From Candidatus Neomarinimicrobiota bacterium (GTDB lineage Bacteria > Fidelibacterota > UBA8477 > JABMPR01), in the NCBI GenBank assembly GCA_016784545.1, contig JADHUM010000013.1, positions 1-64,000 of the forward strand: a stretch of DNA of 64,000 bases, in the 5' to 3' direction. Made by a program: the position numbers and the translations under genes. The notes under the pieces were generated by a model that saw only the letters and a list, made by a program, of their open reading frames with translations, was not told where the DNA came from and searched no databases. Below, one piece after another: positions 1-9,346 of the stretch. How positions within the stretch are numbered: position 1 is the first letter of the stretch; each line of letters begins with the position of its first letter.

Positions 1-135
1 GAAGCTGGATACCTCTTTTTCACGGATTATTACCGAAATGTTAAGGTGTAAATTAAGGAACCGCCCTGTACGGAACCGTACGCAGGGTGGTGTGAGAGGA
101 CGGATAGGGAATTAATCCCTATCCTCCTACTCGAT
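1..135 (+). mobile_element. 3' end of a group II intron (domains V and VI), partial
   Basis: Positions 59-92 fold as a 34-nt hairpin typical of group II intron domain V. A 9-bp lower stem (60-68 with 83-91) and a 4-bp upper stem (69-72 with 77-80) are separated by a two-base bulge (C81 G82) and capped by the tetraloop GAAC. It is followed at 97-128 by a second stem-loop (102-110 with 116-124, extended by 97-100 with 125-128) in the place of domain VI, then CTACTCGAT, where A129 would be the branch point and about 135 the 3' splice site. The segment GGTGGTGTGAGAGG after domain V is one I associate with bacterial group II introns. The rest of the intron and any reverse transcriptase lie before the window; frame 1 ends in a stop at 49-51, possibly the end of that ORF. 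Structure is seen; family and splice site are inferred. Confidence 0.72.
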
Positions 136-205
136 TATATTATCAATCCACTGAAAATTCAGCCCCCCTTTATTGATTTCCAATCATAACAATTTCCACT
201 TTTTC

Positions 206-225
206 CCTCGGTCCCGAGGTATAAA
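206..225 (+). promoter_or_regulatory. Palindrome and TATAAA box just upstream of acpS
   Basis: A perfect 6-bp palindrome (CCTCGG at 206-211, CCGAGG at 214-219, two-base loop) is followed directly by TATAAA at 220-225, ten bases before the acpS ATG at 236. No Shine-Dalgarno sequence lies at normal spacing. TATAAA could be a -10 box giving a very short or leaderless mRNA, but no convincing -35 box is seen 17 bases upstream. Weak evidence. Confidence 0.25.
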
Positions 226-235
226 TTAAACACTC

Positions 236-595
236 ATGGCAATTCGTGGAATAGGTAGTGATATCGTTGAAGTCAGTCGAATTAATCGACTGAGAGAAAG
301 CTATGGTAGCCGCTTTCTCAAGCGAGTATTTACAAAAGGTGAGACAGCCTATTGTGAATCCAAAGAGCATCCAGAAACACATTTCGCGGGTCGTTTCGCA
401 GCCAAAGAAGCCATTGCCAAAGCCGTATACCAAAGCGGTTATGATAAAATTATCCCCTTCTCAGATATCGAGATATTGAATGATTCTGAAGGACGCCCCA
501 TGGTATCCCTGCTTACACACATCAAGGGGACCTGTCTGGTTACAATCTCCCATGAACGATCCATGGCCATAGCCTTCGCCATACTGGAGTATTGA
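236..595 (+). CDS. acpS: Holo-[acyl-carrier-protein] synthase
   Basis: Transfers 4'-phosphopantetheine from CoA to the serine of apo-acyl carrier protein, activating it for fatty acid synthesis in the cytosol. The 119 residues match the usual AcpS length. The family signature GIGSDIVEV is at residues 5-13 with the metal-binding Asp9, and FAAKEAIAKA holds the second metal ligand Glu58. The C-terminal TISHE block is also typical. The start ATG is the only sensible one because the signature begins five residues later. It lies four bases before nnrE-nnrD, the usual acpS neighbour in many bacteria, and is probably the first gene of the long plus-strand run that follows the intron end. Confidence 0.95.
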   Translation: MAIRGIGSDIVEVSRINRLRESYGSRFLKRVFTKGETAYCESKEHPETHFAGRFAAKEAIAKAVYQSGYDKIIPFSDIEILNDSEGRPMVSLLTHIKGTCLVTISHERSMAIAFAILEY

Positions 596-599
596 TTCA

Positions 600-2150
600 T
601 TGCGGGCTTTCCTTTCCATGGCAGCCAATCGAGCTGTAGATGAGTATGCCATTAAAACTTGCGGAATCCCTGGTAGCCTGCTCATGCAGAATGGAGGTGA
701 TGCACTGGTGGAACAGATGTACAAACATGGCTATCTTAATAATTCACCCGAAGTATTGGTACTTGCAGGGCATGGCAATAATGGTGGTGATGGCTATGTC
801 ATTGCTGCTGGATTGTTCAAGCGGGGTATATCCGTTGCCTTAATGATGGTTTCTGCTGAGAATCGCCTAACCGGTGATGCCCTGACTCATTTTAGTAAGT
901 TGAAGGACCTTGATATCGCAGTTGAGACCTGGAACAATTCAGAAGCACAGAAGCAACAGGTTCTGAAGGCTGATATCATTGTGGATGCTCTATTGGGTAC
1001 CGGGATTTCAGGACAAATCAGATCTCCTTACGACACACTTATTAATCTTTCAAATCAGAGCAGCGCCCTATGCATTGCCGTTGATGTGCCCTCTGGCGTT
1101 ACTGGGGATCAAGGAGAGACGCTGGAGTCTTGTATCCATGCTGAACTCACCGTAAGCATGGGGTTCGGCAAACAGGGGTGTCTATTCGAACCAGCCAGAT
1201 CCTATTCTGGAACTGTTATCCCCGTGGAAATTGGCTTTCCTGAGGACAGCTTGGATCATGTGAGTGGACAAGTACTCTGGCAGAATGAGGACACTGATTT
1301 TCCAAAATCCAAATACAGCAGACAGAACCACACACACAAGTATACAGCAGGCAAAGTATTTATAATTGCTGGCTCTCAGGGATTTACTGGAGCAGCGCTA
1401 CTCTCCGCAACAGCGGCCCTGCGCTCAGGTGCAGGATTGGTCCGGCTGGCAATCCCGAAATCCCTGGGACCAATAGCTGAAGGTCATTCGCTTGAAACCG
1501 TTGTAGATTATGTCCCGGAAACTGAAAATATGGGAATTGCATTATCCGCATTACCAGACCTTCAGCAGGGTTGTAAGTGGGCAGATACTGTTGTAATAGG
1601 TCCTGGTTTGGGACGTCATCCTGAGACCATTCAAATCGTAAAGCAAATTGTAAAAGAATCCAGGCAGCCCATGGTGATTGATGCAGATGCCTTATTCGCC
1701 TTGAGCGATGACCCTTCACTTTTGCTGGCCAGGCTTGCTCCTACAATTCTTACTCCACATGCGGGGGAGTTTAAACGTCTCATGAAGCATAGGGGTGACT
1801 ATAATCCGACCTGGGAAGATGCCCAAAATTTTGCCAAGGAATATGGCGTGTCTTTGCTTCTAAAAGGGGCCCCATCTCTTCTGGTAATGCCCTCCGGAGA
1901 AGTCACCATAAACTCAACTGGCTACGCTGGAATGGCGACTGCAGGCAGTGGCGATGTACTCAGCGGGGTAATAGCCTCTTTATGGTCCCAATGGATGGAT
2001 GACCCTGAAGTACTAAACTTTGCCATGTACATACATGGACGAGCTGCTGAAATAAGTCGCCCTCAAAAAGGGGTTTTGGGCTTAATCGCCAGTGATATCG
2101 TAGAAGCGCTTCCCGAAGCTCTGAAGGAGTACGGTGGCTTACCGACTTAA
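600..2150 (+). CDS. nnrD: Bifunctional NAD(P)H-hydrate epimerase / ADP-dependent NAD(P)H-hydrate dehydratase
   Basis: Repairs damaged NAD(P)H: the N-terminal YjeF_N domain (about residues 1-220) interconverts the R and S hydrates, and the C-terminal ribokinase-fold domain (about 240-510) dehydrates S-NAD(P)HX using ADP. The glycine-rich GHGNNGGDGYV block marks the epimerase; LTPHAGEF and TAGSGDVLSG mark the dehydratase. At 516 residues it matches fused bacterial forms. The chosen start is TTG at 600, four bases after acpS stops, because LSMAANRAVDEYAI aligns with the family N-terminus; the ATG at 618 would remove part of it. The vanZ-like gene starts inside its last codons. Confidence 0.95.
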   Translation: MRAFLSMAANRAVDEYAIKTCGIPGSLLMQNGGDALVEQMYKHGYLNNSPEVLVLAGHGNNGGDGYVIAAGLFKRGISVALMMVSAENRLTGDALTHFSKLKDLDIAVETWNNSEAQKQQVLKADIIVDALLGTGISGQIRSPYDTLINLSNQSSALCIAVDVPSGVTGDQGETLESCIHAELTVSMGFGKQGCLFEPARSYSGTVIPVEIGFPEDSLDHVSGQVLWQNEDTDFPKSKYSRQNHTHKYTAGKVFIIAGSQGFTGAALLSATAALRSGAGLVRLAIPKSLGPIAEGHSLETVVDYVPETENMGIALSALPDLQQGCKWADTVVIGPGLGRHPETIQIVKQIVKESRQPMVIDADALFALSDDPSLLLARLAPTILTPHAGEFKRLMKHRGDYNPTWEDAQNFAKEYGVSLLLKGAPSLLVMPSGEVTINSTGYAGMATAGSGDVLSGVIASLWSQWMDDPEVLNFAMYIHGRAAEISRPQKGVLGLIASDIVEALPEALKEYGGLPT

Positions 2151-2529
2151 ATACTATTCTCCAGCTGTTTTATACGTGATCCTCATTTTTGCATTGTCCA
2201 GCCTGAATCAGCGTTTGGTATCCAACTATTCCTGGGGTCTAGATGATTTTATTCTTCATTTCATAGAATACCATTTCTATGGTGTGACATTAATCTGGGC
2301 AGTTCTCCGTGATAAACCCTTGCAAGAACTAAGATCTTCTTATCGTCTTGCTGCCAGTATCGGAGCTCTATCAGCAATCGGAGACGAAATCTACCAGTCC
2401 TTTGTCCCATCACGCTATTCCACCATAGAAGATGTGGTTGCAGATACATTTGGTGTTATCCTTTCCATTATTACTTTCTCCCTACTTATGAAAATTCCAT
2501 TTTTGGAGCGGTTTAGACAAAATGCTTAA
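2134..2529 (+). CDS. VanZ-like membrane protein
   Basis: A 131-residue hydrophobic protein with about four predicted membrane segments (residues 10-28, 40-58, 70-88 and 100-120). It matches the VanZ-like family: an early SSLNQ-type motif and a conserved acidic stretch GDEIYQSFVPSR between helices three and four. VanZ confers low-level teicoplanin resistance in enterococci, but most chromosomal relatives have no established function. The start is GTG at 2134, overlapping the end of nnrD by 17 bases; recN begins inside its last codons, so the three are translationally coupled. Family assignment is good, role unknown. Confidence 0.8.
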   Translation: MAYRLKYYSPAVLYVILIFALSSLNQRLVSNYSWGLDDFILHFIEYHFYGVTLIWAVLRDKPLQELRSSYRLAASIGALSAIGDEIYQSFVPSRYSTIEDVVADTFGVILSIITFSLLMKIPFLERFRQNA

Positions 2530-4213
2530 AAGTCTGCATATCGAGAACTTCGCCATCGTAGATGAAGCCAACGTAAGCTTCGATAGAGGTTTGAATGTGA
2601 TTACCGGTGAAACGGGAGTTGGAAAATCACTTATCGTTGATGCCTTAAGTATTGCTCTGGGTGAGAGAGCCTTTAAAGATTTTATTCGTGATGGCTATCC
2701 CAGTGCCATTGTTGAAGCTGTGTTTGAAGTAAAACCATCTGAATTAAAAAAACTCGCCCCCCAGGGATTTGATGCTGGCACCATTACTGTGAAGCGTGAA
2801 ATTAGACTCCAGGGACAATCAAAAGTTTGGATTAATGGTCAATCTCGAACCGTTCAGGAACTCAAGGAATTGGGCGATCTTCTGGTGGACCTCCACGGTC
2901 AGCACGAGCATCAGTATCTTCTCAATGAGGAACACCATATAGATTTTTTAGATCAGTTTGCTGAAAGCAGTAAGTTGAAACAATCCGTTGCAGAGAAATA
3001 TCATACCCTGAGTGGTCTGATTCGGGAATTAGAGGAACGAGAAAAAACGGCCTCAAGTAGAAATGAACAATTTCAACTCTATGCCTTTCAGCTACAGGAA
3101 TTGAATGATATCAATCCCCAACCCAATGAGTTGGATGAGCTTGAGAAGGAACGCAGAGTTCTTGAAAATGCACTGACCATCAGCGAGCAGGCCTCGATAC
3201 TGTATAATGAGGTAGAGGGCTCAGAAAGCTCTGCCCTGGAACGGGTAAACACCATTATCCGACAATTGGAAAGTTTGAGTACATACACATCAACCGCTGC
3301 CGCATTTTTACCTGAAGCATTGGCTGCTCGCGTCACGCTTCAGGCCATCGCTGATTTCGCCTCTGAATATGAAAAGGAGGTCCAGGCTGACCCACAACGT
3401 CTGAGTCAGGTAGAATCACGGGTCAGAATACTGGGTCGACTATGCCAAAAGTATAATCGATCCTACCCGGAGCTGCTGGTCTACTGGGAAGAGATTCGAA
3501 TTCGACTAGACAAACAAGATGATCCAGACTGGAGCAAGGAAGAGCTCACTCAATCCATTGAGGAGCATACTCAAGATTATTCCAAAGCTTGTACAGCTTT
3601 AAGTAAACACCGCTTAAAAGAAGCTGCAATTCTGTCTAAAACTGTGGTGGAAAAATTAAGTCATCTTGGTATTCCCAAGGCTCGGTTTCAAATTGAAGTG
3701 AGTCAGGAAGAGCAAGAACAGGGACTGGTTGAGCATAACAATAAAAAATTCAAAGCGGATGCCTCTGGTATGGACAAAGTTGTGTTCTGGATGCAGGCCA
3801 ATCCTGGTGAACCCCTGAGACCACTGGCCCGCATCGCTTCAGGTGGAGAAATCAGCCGCATCATGCTTGCCATCAAATCAGCCATGTCAGGCAAAGATGG
3901 GATCGGGACAGTCATTTTTGATGAAATTGATACAGGAATTTCTGGGCGTATAGCCCGTGTTGTAGGTGCTGAGCTCAAGGATCTGGGTCGCCATCACCAA
4001 CTCATCAGCATCACCCACCTTCCCCAGATAGCGAGTCTGGCTGATAGTCATTTCCGAGTTGAAAAGCATCTCATTAATCAAAGGACCGTCACCCGGGTGA
4101 AACGATTGGATGAAAACGAACGAATAAATGAAATTGCTACTCTCATCGGGGATGGAGCCCCAGGAGAAACAACACTTCTAGCTGCCAAAGAATTATTATT
4201 ACAAGGGGATTGA
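2522..4213 (+). CDS. recN: DNA repair protein RecN
   Basis: SMC-like ATPase that acts early in double-strand break repair with RecA. The 563 residues begin with the RecN N-terminus (LKSLHIENFAIVDEA), Walker A GETGVGKS at about residues 29-36, a central coiled-coil region (about 150-380), the ABC signature IASGGEISR and Walker B VIFDEIDTGISG near residues 440-480. Length and architecture are normal. The ATG at 2522 overlaps the vanZ-like stop by eight bases. Confidence 0.96.
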   Translation: MLKSLHIENFAIVDEANVSFDRGLNVITGETGVGKSLIVDALSIALGERAFKDFIRDGYPSAIVEAVFEVKPSELKKLAPQGFDAGTITVKREIRLQGQSKVWINGQSRTVQELKELGDLLVDLHGQHEHQYLLNEEHHIDFLDQFAESSKLKQSVAEKYHTLSGLIRELEEREKTASSRNEQFQLYAFQLQELNDINPQPNELDELEKERRVLENALTISEQASILYNEVEGSESSALERVNTIIRQLESLSTYTSTAAAFLPEALAARVTLQAIADFASEYEKEVQADPQRLSQVESRVRILGRLCQKYNRSYPELLVYWEEIRIRLDKQDDPDWSKEELTQSIEEHTQDYSKACTALSKHRLKEAAILSKTVVEKLSHLGIPKARFQIEVSQEEQEQGLVEHNNKKFKADASGMDKVVFWMQANPGEPLRPLARIASGGEISRIMLAIKSAMSGKDGIGTVIFDEIDTGISGRIARVVGAELKDLGRHHQLISITHLPQIASLADSHFRVEKHLINQRTVTRVKRLDENERINEIATLIGDGAPGETTLLAAKELLLQGD

Positions 4214-4219
4214 TCTAAA

Positions 4220-4711
4220 ATGCGCCTATTGAATTGCTTACTCGCCGCCACACTACTGATTCTACTATCCTGCTCACAGGAAGCCCAAATAATTGAACTG
4301 AGTGACCCTGGTTTTGGGGTGACAGCTTCCAGTATAGATGCAGCTGATGAGGGCGTAGATATCCCAGTATTGATGAAAACAGATGATATAATTAAGGGCA
4401 TACAATTCACCCTTACCTGGGATCCAGCTGTGGGTCAGGTGATCAAGCCCTCGCTCACGTCATCGAATCCAGGTTTCACCGTCTCATCCAGTGAGGGGGG
4501 TCGTGGAGAGATGAAGGTTCTGATCTTTAGCATGCCTGGTGACGTCTTCAATATGTCTGATCCAACTATCATGACCATTCCGGTGAGAATTATCAATCCT
4601 GATGCGCCACTTTTTGTGCTGGCATTCAAAGATGCCATCTTTGCAGGACCCAACGGTGTGGCCTATGAGATACCCGTGTTCCATGCAAAATTAAAGATCA
4701 ATCATAAATGA
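4220..4711 (+). CDS. Lipoprotein with a cohesin-like domain
   Basis: A 163-residue predicted lipoprotein. A hydrophobic N-terminus ends in the lipobox LLSC, with Cys18 as the lipidated residue. The rest resembles a cohesin-type beta-sandwich: a segment running from [20 protein letters not shown], then a DPAVG turn and a C-terminal [12 protein letters not shown] block. In cellulosome bacteria cohesins bind dockerins, but cohesin-like domains also occur in many unrelated envelope proteins, and no dockerin partner is seen here. It sits between recN and ltaE, its stop overlapping the ltaE start (ATGA). Fold assignment is from general pattern only; function unknown. Confidence 0.65.
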   Translation: MRLLNCLLAATLLILLSCSQEAQIIELSDPGFGVTASSIDAADEGVDIPVLMKTDDIIKGIQFTLTWDPAVGQVIKPSLTSSNPGFTVSSSEGGRGEMKVLIFSMPGDVFNMSDPTIMTIPVRIINPDAPLFVLAFKDAIFAGPNGVAYEIPVFHAKLKINHK

Positions 4712-5733
4712 GTTATATAGATCTGCGATCTGATACGGTGACCCGTCCAACTGGGGCCATGAGAACTGCCATGTATGAAGCAAAGGTTGGAGACGATGTC
4801 TATGGTGAAGATCATTTGGTAAATGAACTTCAGGAACGAGTCGCTGACATGCTGGGGAAAGAAGCAGGCCTGTTTGTACCATCTGGGACCATGAGCAATC
4901 AACTCGCTATTCGTAGCCAGACACAGCCCGGTGATGAGGTCATCTGCGAGTATAACTCACACATATTCAATTATGAAGGCGGTGGGCCGGCCTTGCTAAG
5001 TGGTGTCCAACTTCATCCACTGCTAGCTGAGAACGGAATACTTGTTTCAGATCAGATCGCTGAGGCAATGCGACCTGCTGACCATCACTATGCTCAAACC
5101 CGACTTATTACGCTGGAAAACACCCATAATCGAGCAGGGGGCGTTGTCTATCCCTTGCCTGTGGTTGAGGATATCGCCAGGTACGCGAATACTCGGAAAA
5201 TTCGCATGCATCTCGATGGGGCTCGTCTCATGAATGCTGTCATAGCAAGCGGGCTCGATCCCAGTGCATATGGAGATCATTTCAATTCTGTGAGTCTTTG
5301 CCTCTCCAAAGGTCTTGGGGCTCCGGTTGGGTCCGTCTTAGTGGGAGATGCTGAATGTATCAACAGGGCACATCGATTTCGTAAAATGTTTGGTGGAGGG
5401 ATGCGTCAAATTGGCATCCTGGCAGCCGCTGGTTTATATGCCCTGGACCATCATATTGAACGCCTCGCAGAGGATCATATCAGGGCTAAAACTCTGGCAC
5501 AAACCTGCCTGGAGTTGGGATATCTGGAAAAGGATATTGCCTGGACCCAGACAAATATTGTTCTTTTGACCTTTCCTGATGGCAATACAAAGGAAATGGA
5601 GCTGAAATTCAAGGCAGCGGGCTTGTTGGTTTCGGTGGTTAATGATTATAGAATCAGACTGGTAACTCACCTAGATTTTGATGAGCAGCAATTGCTCCGC
5701 TCCGTGGAAATTCTTAAACAAGTGTTAGGCTAA
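4708..5733 (+). CDS. ltaE: Low-specificity L-threonine aldolase
   Basis: PLP-dependent fold-type I enzyme that splits L-threonine or L-allo-threonine to glycine and acetaldehyde. The N-terminus [12 protein letters not shown] and the GDDVYGED block are hallmarks of the family. The Schiff-base lysine is in [14 protein letters not shown], and the PLP-binding aspartate is in [11 protein letters not shown]. The 341 residues are the usual length. The ATG overlaps the preceding lipoprotein stop by four bases. Confidence 0.94.
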   Translation: MSYIDLRSDTVTRPTGAMRTAMYEAKVGDDVYGEDHLVNELQERVADMLGKEAGLFVPSGTMSNQLAIRSQTQPGDEVICEYNSHIFNYEGGGPALLSGVQLHPLLAENGILVSDQIAEAMRPADHHYAQTRLITLENTHNRAGGVVYPLPVVEDIARYANTRKIRMHLDGARLMNAVIASGLDPSAYGDHFNSVSLCLSKGLGAPVGSVLVGDAECINRAHRFRKMFGGGMRQIGILAAAGLYALDHHIERLAEDHIRAKTLAQTCLELGYLEKDIAWTQTNIVLLTFPDGNTKEMELKFKAAGLLVSVVNDYRIRLVTHLDFDEQQLLRSVEILKQVLG

Positions 5734-5736
5734 AAT

Positions 5737-7089
5737 ATGAAAAAGAAGATTGTCATCGTTGGTGCCGGTAGTGTTGGGTTTTACCTGGCCAAAACGTTGG
5801 CTGAAATGGGGAATGATATCAGTATTATCGATATTGACCCTGAAAAAGTTCTAAGAGCGAAGCAGGAACTAGATGCATTGGTCATAGAGGGTCATGGTGC
5901 TCAATCTAACATTCTGAAGGATGCCCAGGTTGAATCAGCTGATTTGTTTCTGGCTGTAACCCGTATCGATGAAATCAACATCGTTGCCTCCATGAAGGCC
6001 AAAAAAATGAATCCCAATGCCAAGATATTGGCCCGGGTTCGCAGCGGTGATTATCAGAAGAAGGATGCCCTATTAAACCTGGAAGAATTGGGGATTGAAA
6101 AGGTGATTAACCCTGAACAGATCGCCGCTCGCGAAATTCAGCACCTCGTGCAACACGCCACTGCCCAGGAGATTATGACATACAATCATGGACGAGTTTA
6201 CATGGTAGCCCTCACACCTACAGATACCTGCGAATTGATGAATAAATCTTTAAGAGAGTTGGGGAATACTTATACACAACTACCCTTTCGAACAGTAGCT
6301 ATCGATCGTGATGGTGAGACCATCATTCCGCAAGGGGACCATGTATTTCTACCAGGAGATAAAATCTTTGTAGTCTGTCTAAAGGATGAGCTTGATGGGA
6401 TGTACCGCCTGTGTGGTTTCAAACAGAAGAAAACGATTAAAACAGTGTTGATAATGGGGGCAGGTAAATTAGGTCGCCTGGTTGCTGCCTACCTTAAGGA
6501 TCAGTATAGTGTCAGGCTGGTCGACAATCGTAAAGAGAAATTGCTAAAGGCCGCCAAAGAATTACCAGATGTTTTGCTTCTTCATGCAGATGCCCTGGAT
6601 ATAGACTTTCTGGAAAGCGAAGGAATCAGTGATTTTGATGCTTTAATCACCCTGACTGATGACGAAACCACCAATCTTTTTGCAGGGTTGATGGCTAAGA
6701 AAAAAGGGGTAGACAAGGTTATTGTACACATCAATTCACCAGATTATTTGCCCCTGGTAAAAGGACTGGGAATCAATTCTGTTGTCAGTAAAAATCTCTC
6801 TACTGTTGATGCTTTTATGCGCTATGTAGTGAGGGGACAGGTTCACTCTGTGATGATGTTAGAGGGTATTGATACGGAAGTCATTGAACTTTCACCTGCT
6901 CCAAACAGCAAAATTATTGGAGTCCCCCTGGAGGAGCTTGACTTCCCACCAGATGCTGTTGTTGGTGCTATTATCAAAGGGGGAATGGAAGAAATTGCTA
7001 TGGGCAAAAGTATCATAGAAAAAGGTGATCGGGCAATTGTCTTTGCCAGAGCTTCTAGAGTAAAAGATGTCGAAGAACTCTTCAACTAA
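5737..7089 (+). CDS. trkA: Trk potassium uptake regulator TrkA
   Basis: Cytoplasmic NAD(H)-binding gating subunit of the Trk potassium channel. It has two RCK halves, each a Rossmann domain followed by a TrkA-C domain: IVIVGAGSVGFYLAKTL near residue 5 and VLIMGAGKLGRLVAAYL near residue 233. At 450 residues it is the full two-domain form. It starts three bases after the ltaE stop and overlaps trkH by 23 bases, consistent with one regulated channel complex. Confidence 0.96.
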   Translation: MKKKIVIVGAGSVGFYLAKTLAEMGNDISIIDIDPEKVLRAKQELDALVIEGHGAQSNILKDAQVESADLFLAVTRIDEINIVASMKAKKMNPNAKILARVRSGDYQKKDALLNLEELGIEKVINPEQIAAREIQHLVQHATAQEIMTYNHGRVYMVALTPTDTCELMNKSLRELGNTYTQLPFRTVAIDRDGETIIPQGDHVFLPGDKIFVVCLKDELDGMYRLCGFKQKKTIKTVLIMGAGKLGRLVAAYLKDQYSVRLVDNRKEKLLKAAKELPDVLLLHADALDIDFLESEGISDFDALITLTDDETTNLFAGLMAKKKGVDKVIVHINSPDYLPLVKGLGINSVVSKNLSTVDAFMRYVVRGQVHSVMMLEGIDTEVIELSPAPNSKIIGVPLEELDFPPDAVVGAIIKGGMEEIAMGKSIIEKGDRAIVFARASRVKDVEELFN

Positions 7090-8560
7090 ACGGTTTAGCC
7101 TGCGCCCAACACTCAATGTGTTGGCAGCGCTTACTCTCTTCATTGGGCTATCTATGGGGCTTTCGCTGTTAGTTTCATTGGCCTATGGCGATGGGGATAG
7201 CAAAGCCCTTTTCGAAGCCATGATACTTACCCTTTCAATAGGTGGTCTGGGATTCATTTTTACACGCCATTCACATGTTATGGCACCTCGACAGGTTTTT
7301 CTGAGTGTTAGTCTCAGTTGGATATCGGCTTCTCTATTTGGAGCTTTGCCTATGTTCCTGGCAACTGATATATCCTACACCGATTGCTTCTTCGAAGCCA
7401 TGTCAGGATTTACCACAACAGGTGCATCAATATTGACAGATATTGAAAGTCTGCCCCACGGGATCCTTTTTTGGAGAAGTTTTACCCATTGGTTAGGTGG
7501 TATGGGTATTATTGTATTTACAGTCACCGTCATGCCCCTTGCAGGCCGCAGTGGAACTTTGCTATTTGCTGCTGAGGCGCCGGGTCCTGTAAGCGACAAA
7601 ATCACCCCCAGGATTTCTGATACTGCCAAATTGCTGTATATGGTCTATGCGTTGATCTCATTCGCAGAATTTATCCTCTTGTGGATCGGACCCATGGATT
7701 GGTTTGACTCTGCCTGTCACACCTTTGGTACCATGGCAACAGGAGGTTTTTCGACCAAAAATGCCTCTATCGCTCATTTTCAAAGTGCTTATGTGGATTG
7801 GGTGATCATCTTTTTCATGATTCTGGCAGGAACCAATTTTTCACTTCACTATTTTGGACTGCACGGCAAGGTTATTCGCTATCTGAAAAGTCGTGAATGG
7901 CAATTCTGGATGAGCATTTTGGGGATGGCCCTGGGGCTTATGCTCATGGATTTTTACTTTTCTTCCTTTTATGACAGCGGGGGTGCTGCCATCCTGGCCT
8001 TGAAGGCCGAGCCTCTCAGGCAAGCAACCTTTCAGGTTGTATCTATTATTACTACAACAGGCTTTGTCACCGCTGACTTTGAACAATGGTCCTATTATGC
8101 CCAGTTTATCCTGTTTGGTCTCATGTTTGTGGGCGGTATGGCAGGTTCCACTGGTGGGGGTATCAAGGCTATCAGAATCCTGCTTTTTACCAAAATGGCC
8201 ATCACTGAACTTCGTCGGATGATCCACCCCAGGGCTTATTTACCCATCAAACTCAGCAATCAATTTGTGGATGATGATGCCGTACGCAACACGACGACCT
8301 TTCTCCTGTTCTTCATGGTGATATTTGTTGGCTTAGCTTTCATGCTCACTGGTTTTGGGCATGATTTGGTCACCAGCACCACTGCATCCATATCCATGCT
8401 TTCTAATATTGGACCAGGTCTGGGAAATGTTGGACCCACAGACAATTTCTCCTTTTTTAGCGATATAGAGAAATGGGTCATGGCCTTTGTGATGATGCTG
8501 GGACGTTTGGAAGTATTAACCGTAGTGGTTTTGTTTAACCGTCATTTTTGGAGGTCCTGA
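7067..8560 (+). CDS. trkH: Trk-type potassium channel subunit TrkH
   Basis: Inner-membrane potassium translocation subunit of 497 residues with about ten hydrophobic segments. Repeated selectivity-filter-like loops are visible: SGFTTTGAS near residue 110, FGTMATGGFST near 220, ITTTGFVTADF near 328 and MLSNIGPGLGN near 446. The ATG at 7067 overlaps the end of trkA by 23 bases. The stop TGA at 8558-8560 shares a base with the start of the next gene. Confidence 0.96.
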   Translation: MSKNSSTKRFSLRPTLNVLAALTLFIGLSMGLSLLVSLAYGDGDSKALFEAMILTLSIGGLGFIFTRHSHVMAPRQVFLSVSLSWISASLFGALPMFLATDISYTDCFFEAMSGFTTTGASILTDIESLPHGILFWRSFTHWLGGMGIIVFTVTVMPLAGRSGTLLFAAEAPGPVSDKITPRISDTAKLLYMVYALISFAEFILLWIGPMDWFDSACHTFGTMATGGFSTKNASIAHFQSAYVDWVIIFFMILAGTNFSLHYFGLHGKVIRYLKSREWQFWMSILGMALGLMLMDFYFSSFYDSGGAAILALKAEPLRQATFQVVSIITTTGFVTADFEQWSYYAQFILFGLMFVGGMAGSTGGGIKAIRILLFTKMAITELRRMIHPRAYLPIKLSNQFVDDDAVRNTTTFLLFFMVIFVGLAFMLTGFGHDLVTSTTASISMLSNIGPGLGNVGPTDNFSFFSDIEKWVMAFVMMLGRLEVLTVVVLFNRHFWRS

Positions 8561-9336
8561 TGGAAGTGGTCAAGGTTGAGATGAAGGGTGGGATAGGCCG
8601 AGTCACCATAGATCGTCAGTCAAAATTAAACGCCCTAAACGAGATGGTCCTCAATGAACTGGAGCAAGTCTTTCTCGATCTGAAAGAACGAGAAGAAGCT
8701 CGTGTTATTGTGATAACGGGGGCAGGAGAAAAATCTTTTGTCGCTGGTGCAGATATCAGCCAATTCCCTTCCATGTCCCCTGAAGCGGCTCATACATTCG
8801 CAAAGCGTGGACAGGCTGTTTTCTCGCTAATCGAATCAAGCTCCAAACCGGTCATTGCTGCAATCAATGGATTTGCCCTGGGAGGCGGTTGTGAGCTTGC
8901 CCTGGCCTGTCATTTAAGATTTGCTGCAGAGAATGCCATGTTTGGGCAACCCGAAGTAAAGCTGGGAGTTATTGCAGGGTATGGTGGAACCCAACGCTTG
9001 CCGCGTCTAATTGGCAGGGGCAAGGCTCTGGACCTACTCCTCTCGGGTAGGATGGTCACAGCTGAGGAAGCCCTTCAAATGGGTCTGGTAAATGGTGTTT
9101 TCCCTCAGGCAGAATTATTATCAAAAGTTGAAGAATACGCCGAATTGCTCATGGCACAATCACCACAAGCTCAGGCACTGACCCTCAGGGCCGTCTATAA
9201 GGGAATTGAAACTACCTTGAATGCAGGTCTGGAAGAAGAGGCCTCCGCTTTTCGAGATGTCTTTAAAACCGAAGATCGAATTGAAGGTGCCACTGCCTTT
9301 CTCGAGCGACGTCCTGCAAAATTTAAAAATCGCTAA
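8560..9336 (+). CDS. Enoyl-CoA hydratase (crotonase family)
   Basis: Hydrates 2-trans-enoyl-CoA to 3-hydroxyacyl-CoA in fatty acid or related acyl-CoA breakdown. The oxyanion-hole blocks KSFVAGADIS and GFALGGGCELALAC are present, and the catalytic glutamate is in GQPEVKLG followed by GGTQRLPR. I place the start at ATG 8560, which overlaps the trkH stop (TGATG) and has a GGAGG Shine-Dalgarno at 8550-8554; the in-frame TTG at 8548 would lie on that ribosome site. This gives 258 residues. A methylmalonyl-CoA epimerase lies further down the same run, so acyl-CoA metabolism is a theme, but the exact substrate cannot be told. Confidence 0.92.
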   Translation: MEVVKVEMKGGIGRVTIDRQSKLNALNEMVLNELEQVFLDLKEREEARVIVITGAGEKSFVAGADISQFPSMSPEAAHTFAKRGQAVFSLIESSSKPVIAAINGFALGGGCELALACHLRFAAENAMFGQPEVKLGVIAGYGGTQRLPRLIGRGKALDLLLSGRMVTAEEALQMGLVNGVFPQAELLSKVEEYAELLMAQSPQAQALTLRAVYKGIETTLNAGLEEEASAFRDVFKTEDRIEGATAFLERRPAKFKNR

Positions 9337-9346
9337 GTCACTGCAG

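Noticed and set aside
1384-1719. Minus-strand frame of 111 residues opposite nnrE-nnrD
   Set aside because: The plus strand here encodes conserved dehydratase sequence; the minus frame has no family features.
7067-7089. Frameshift between trkA and trkH
   Set aside because: Both proteins are complete with normal ends; this is an ordinary gene overlap.
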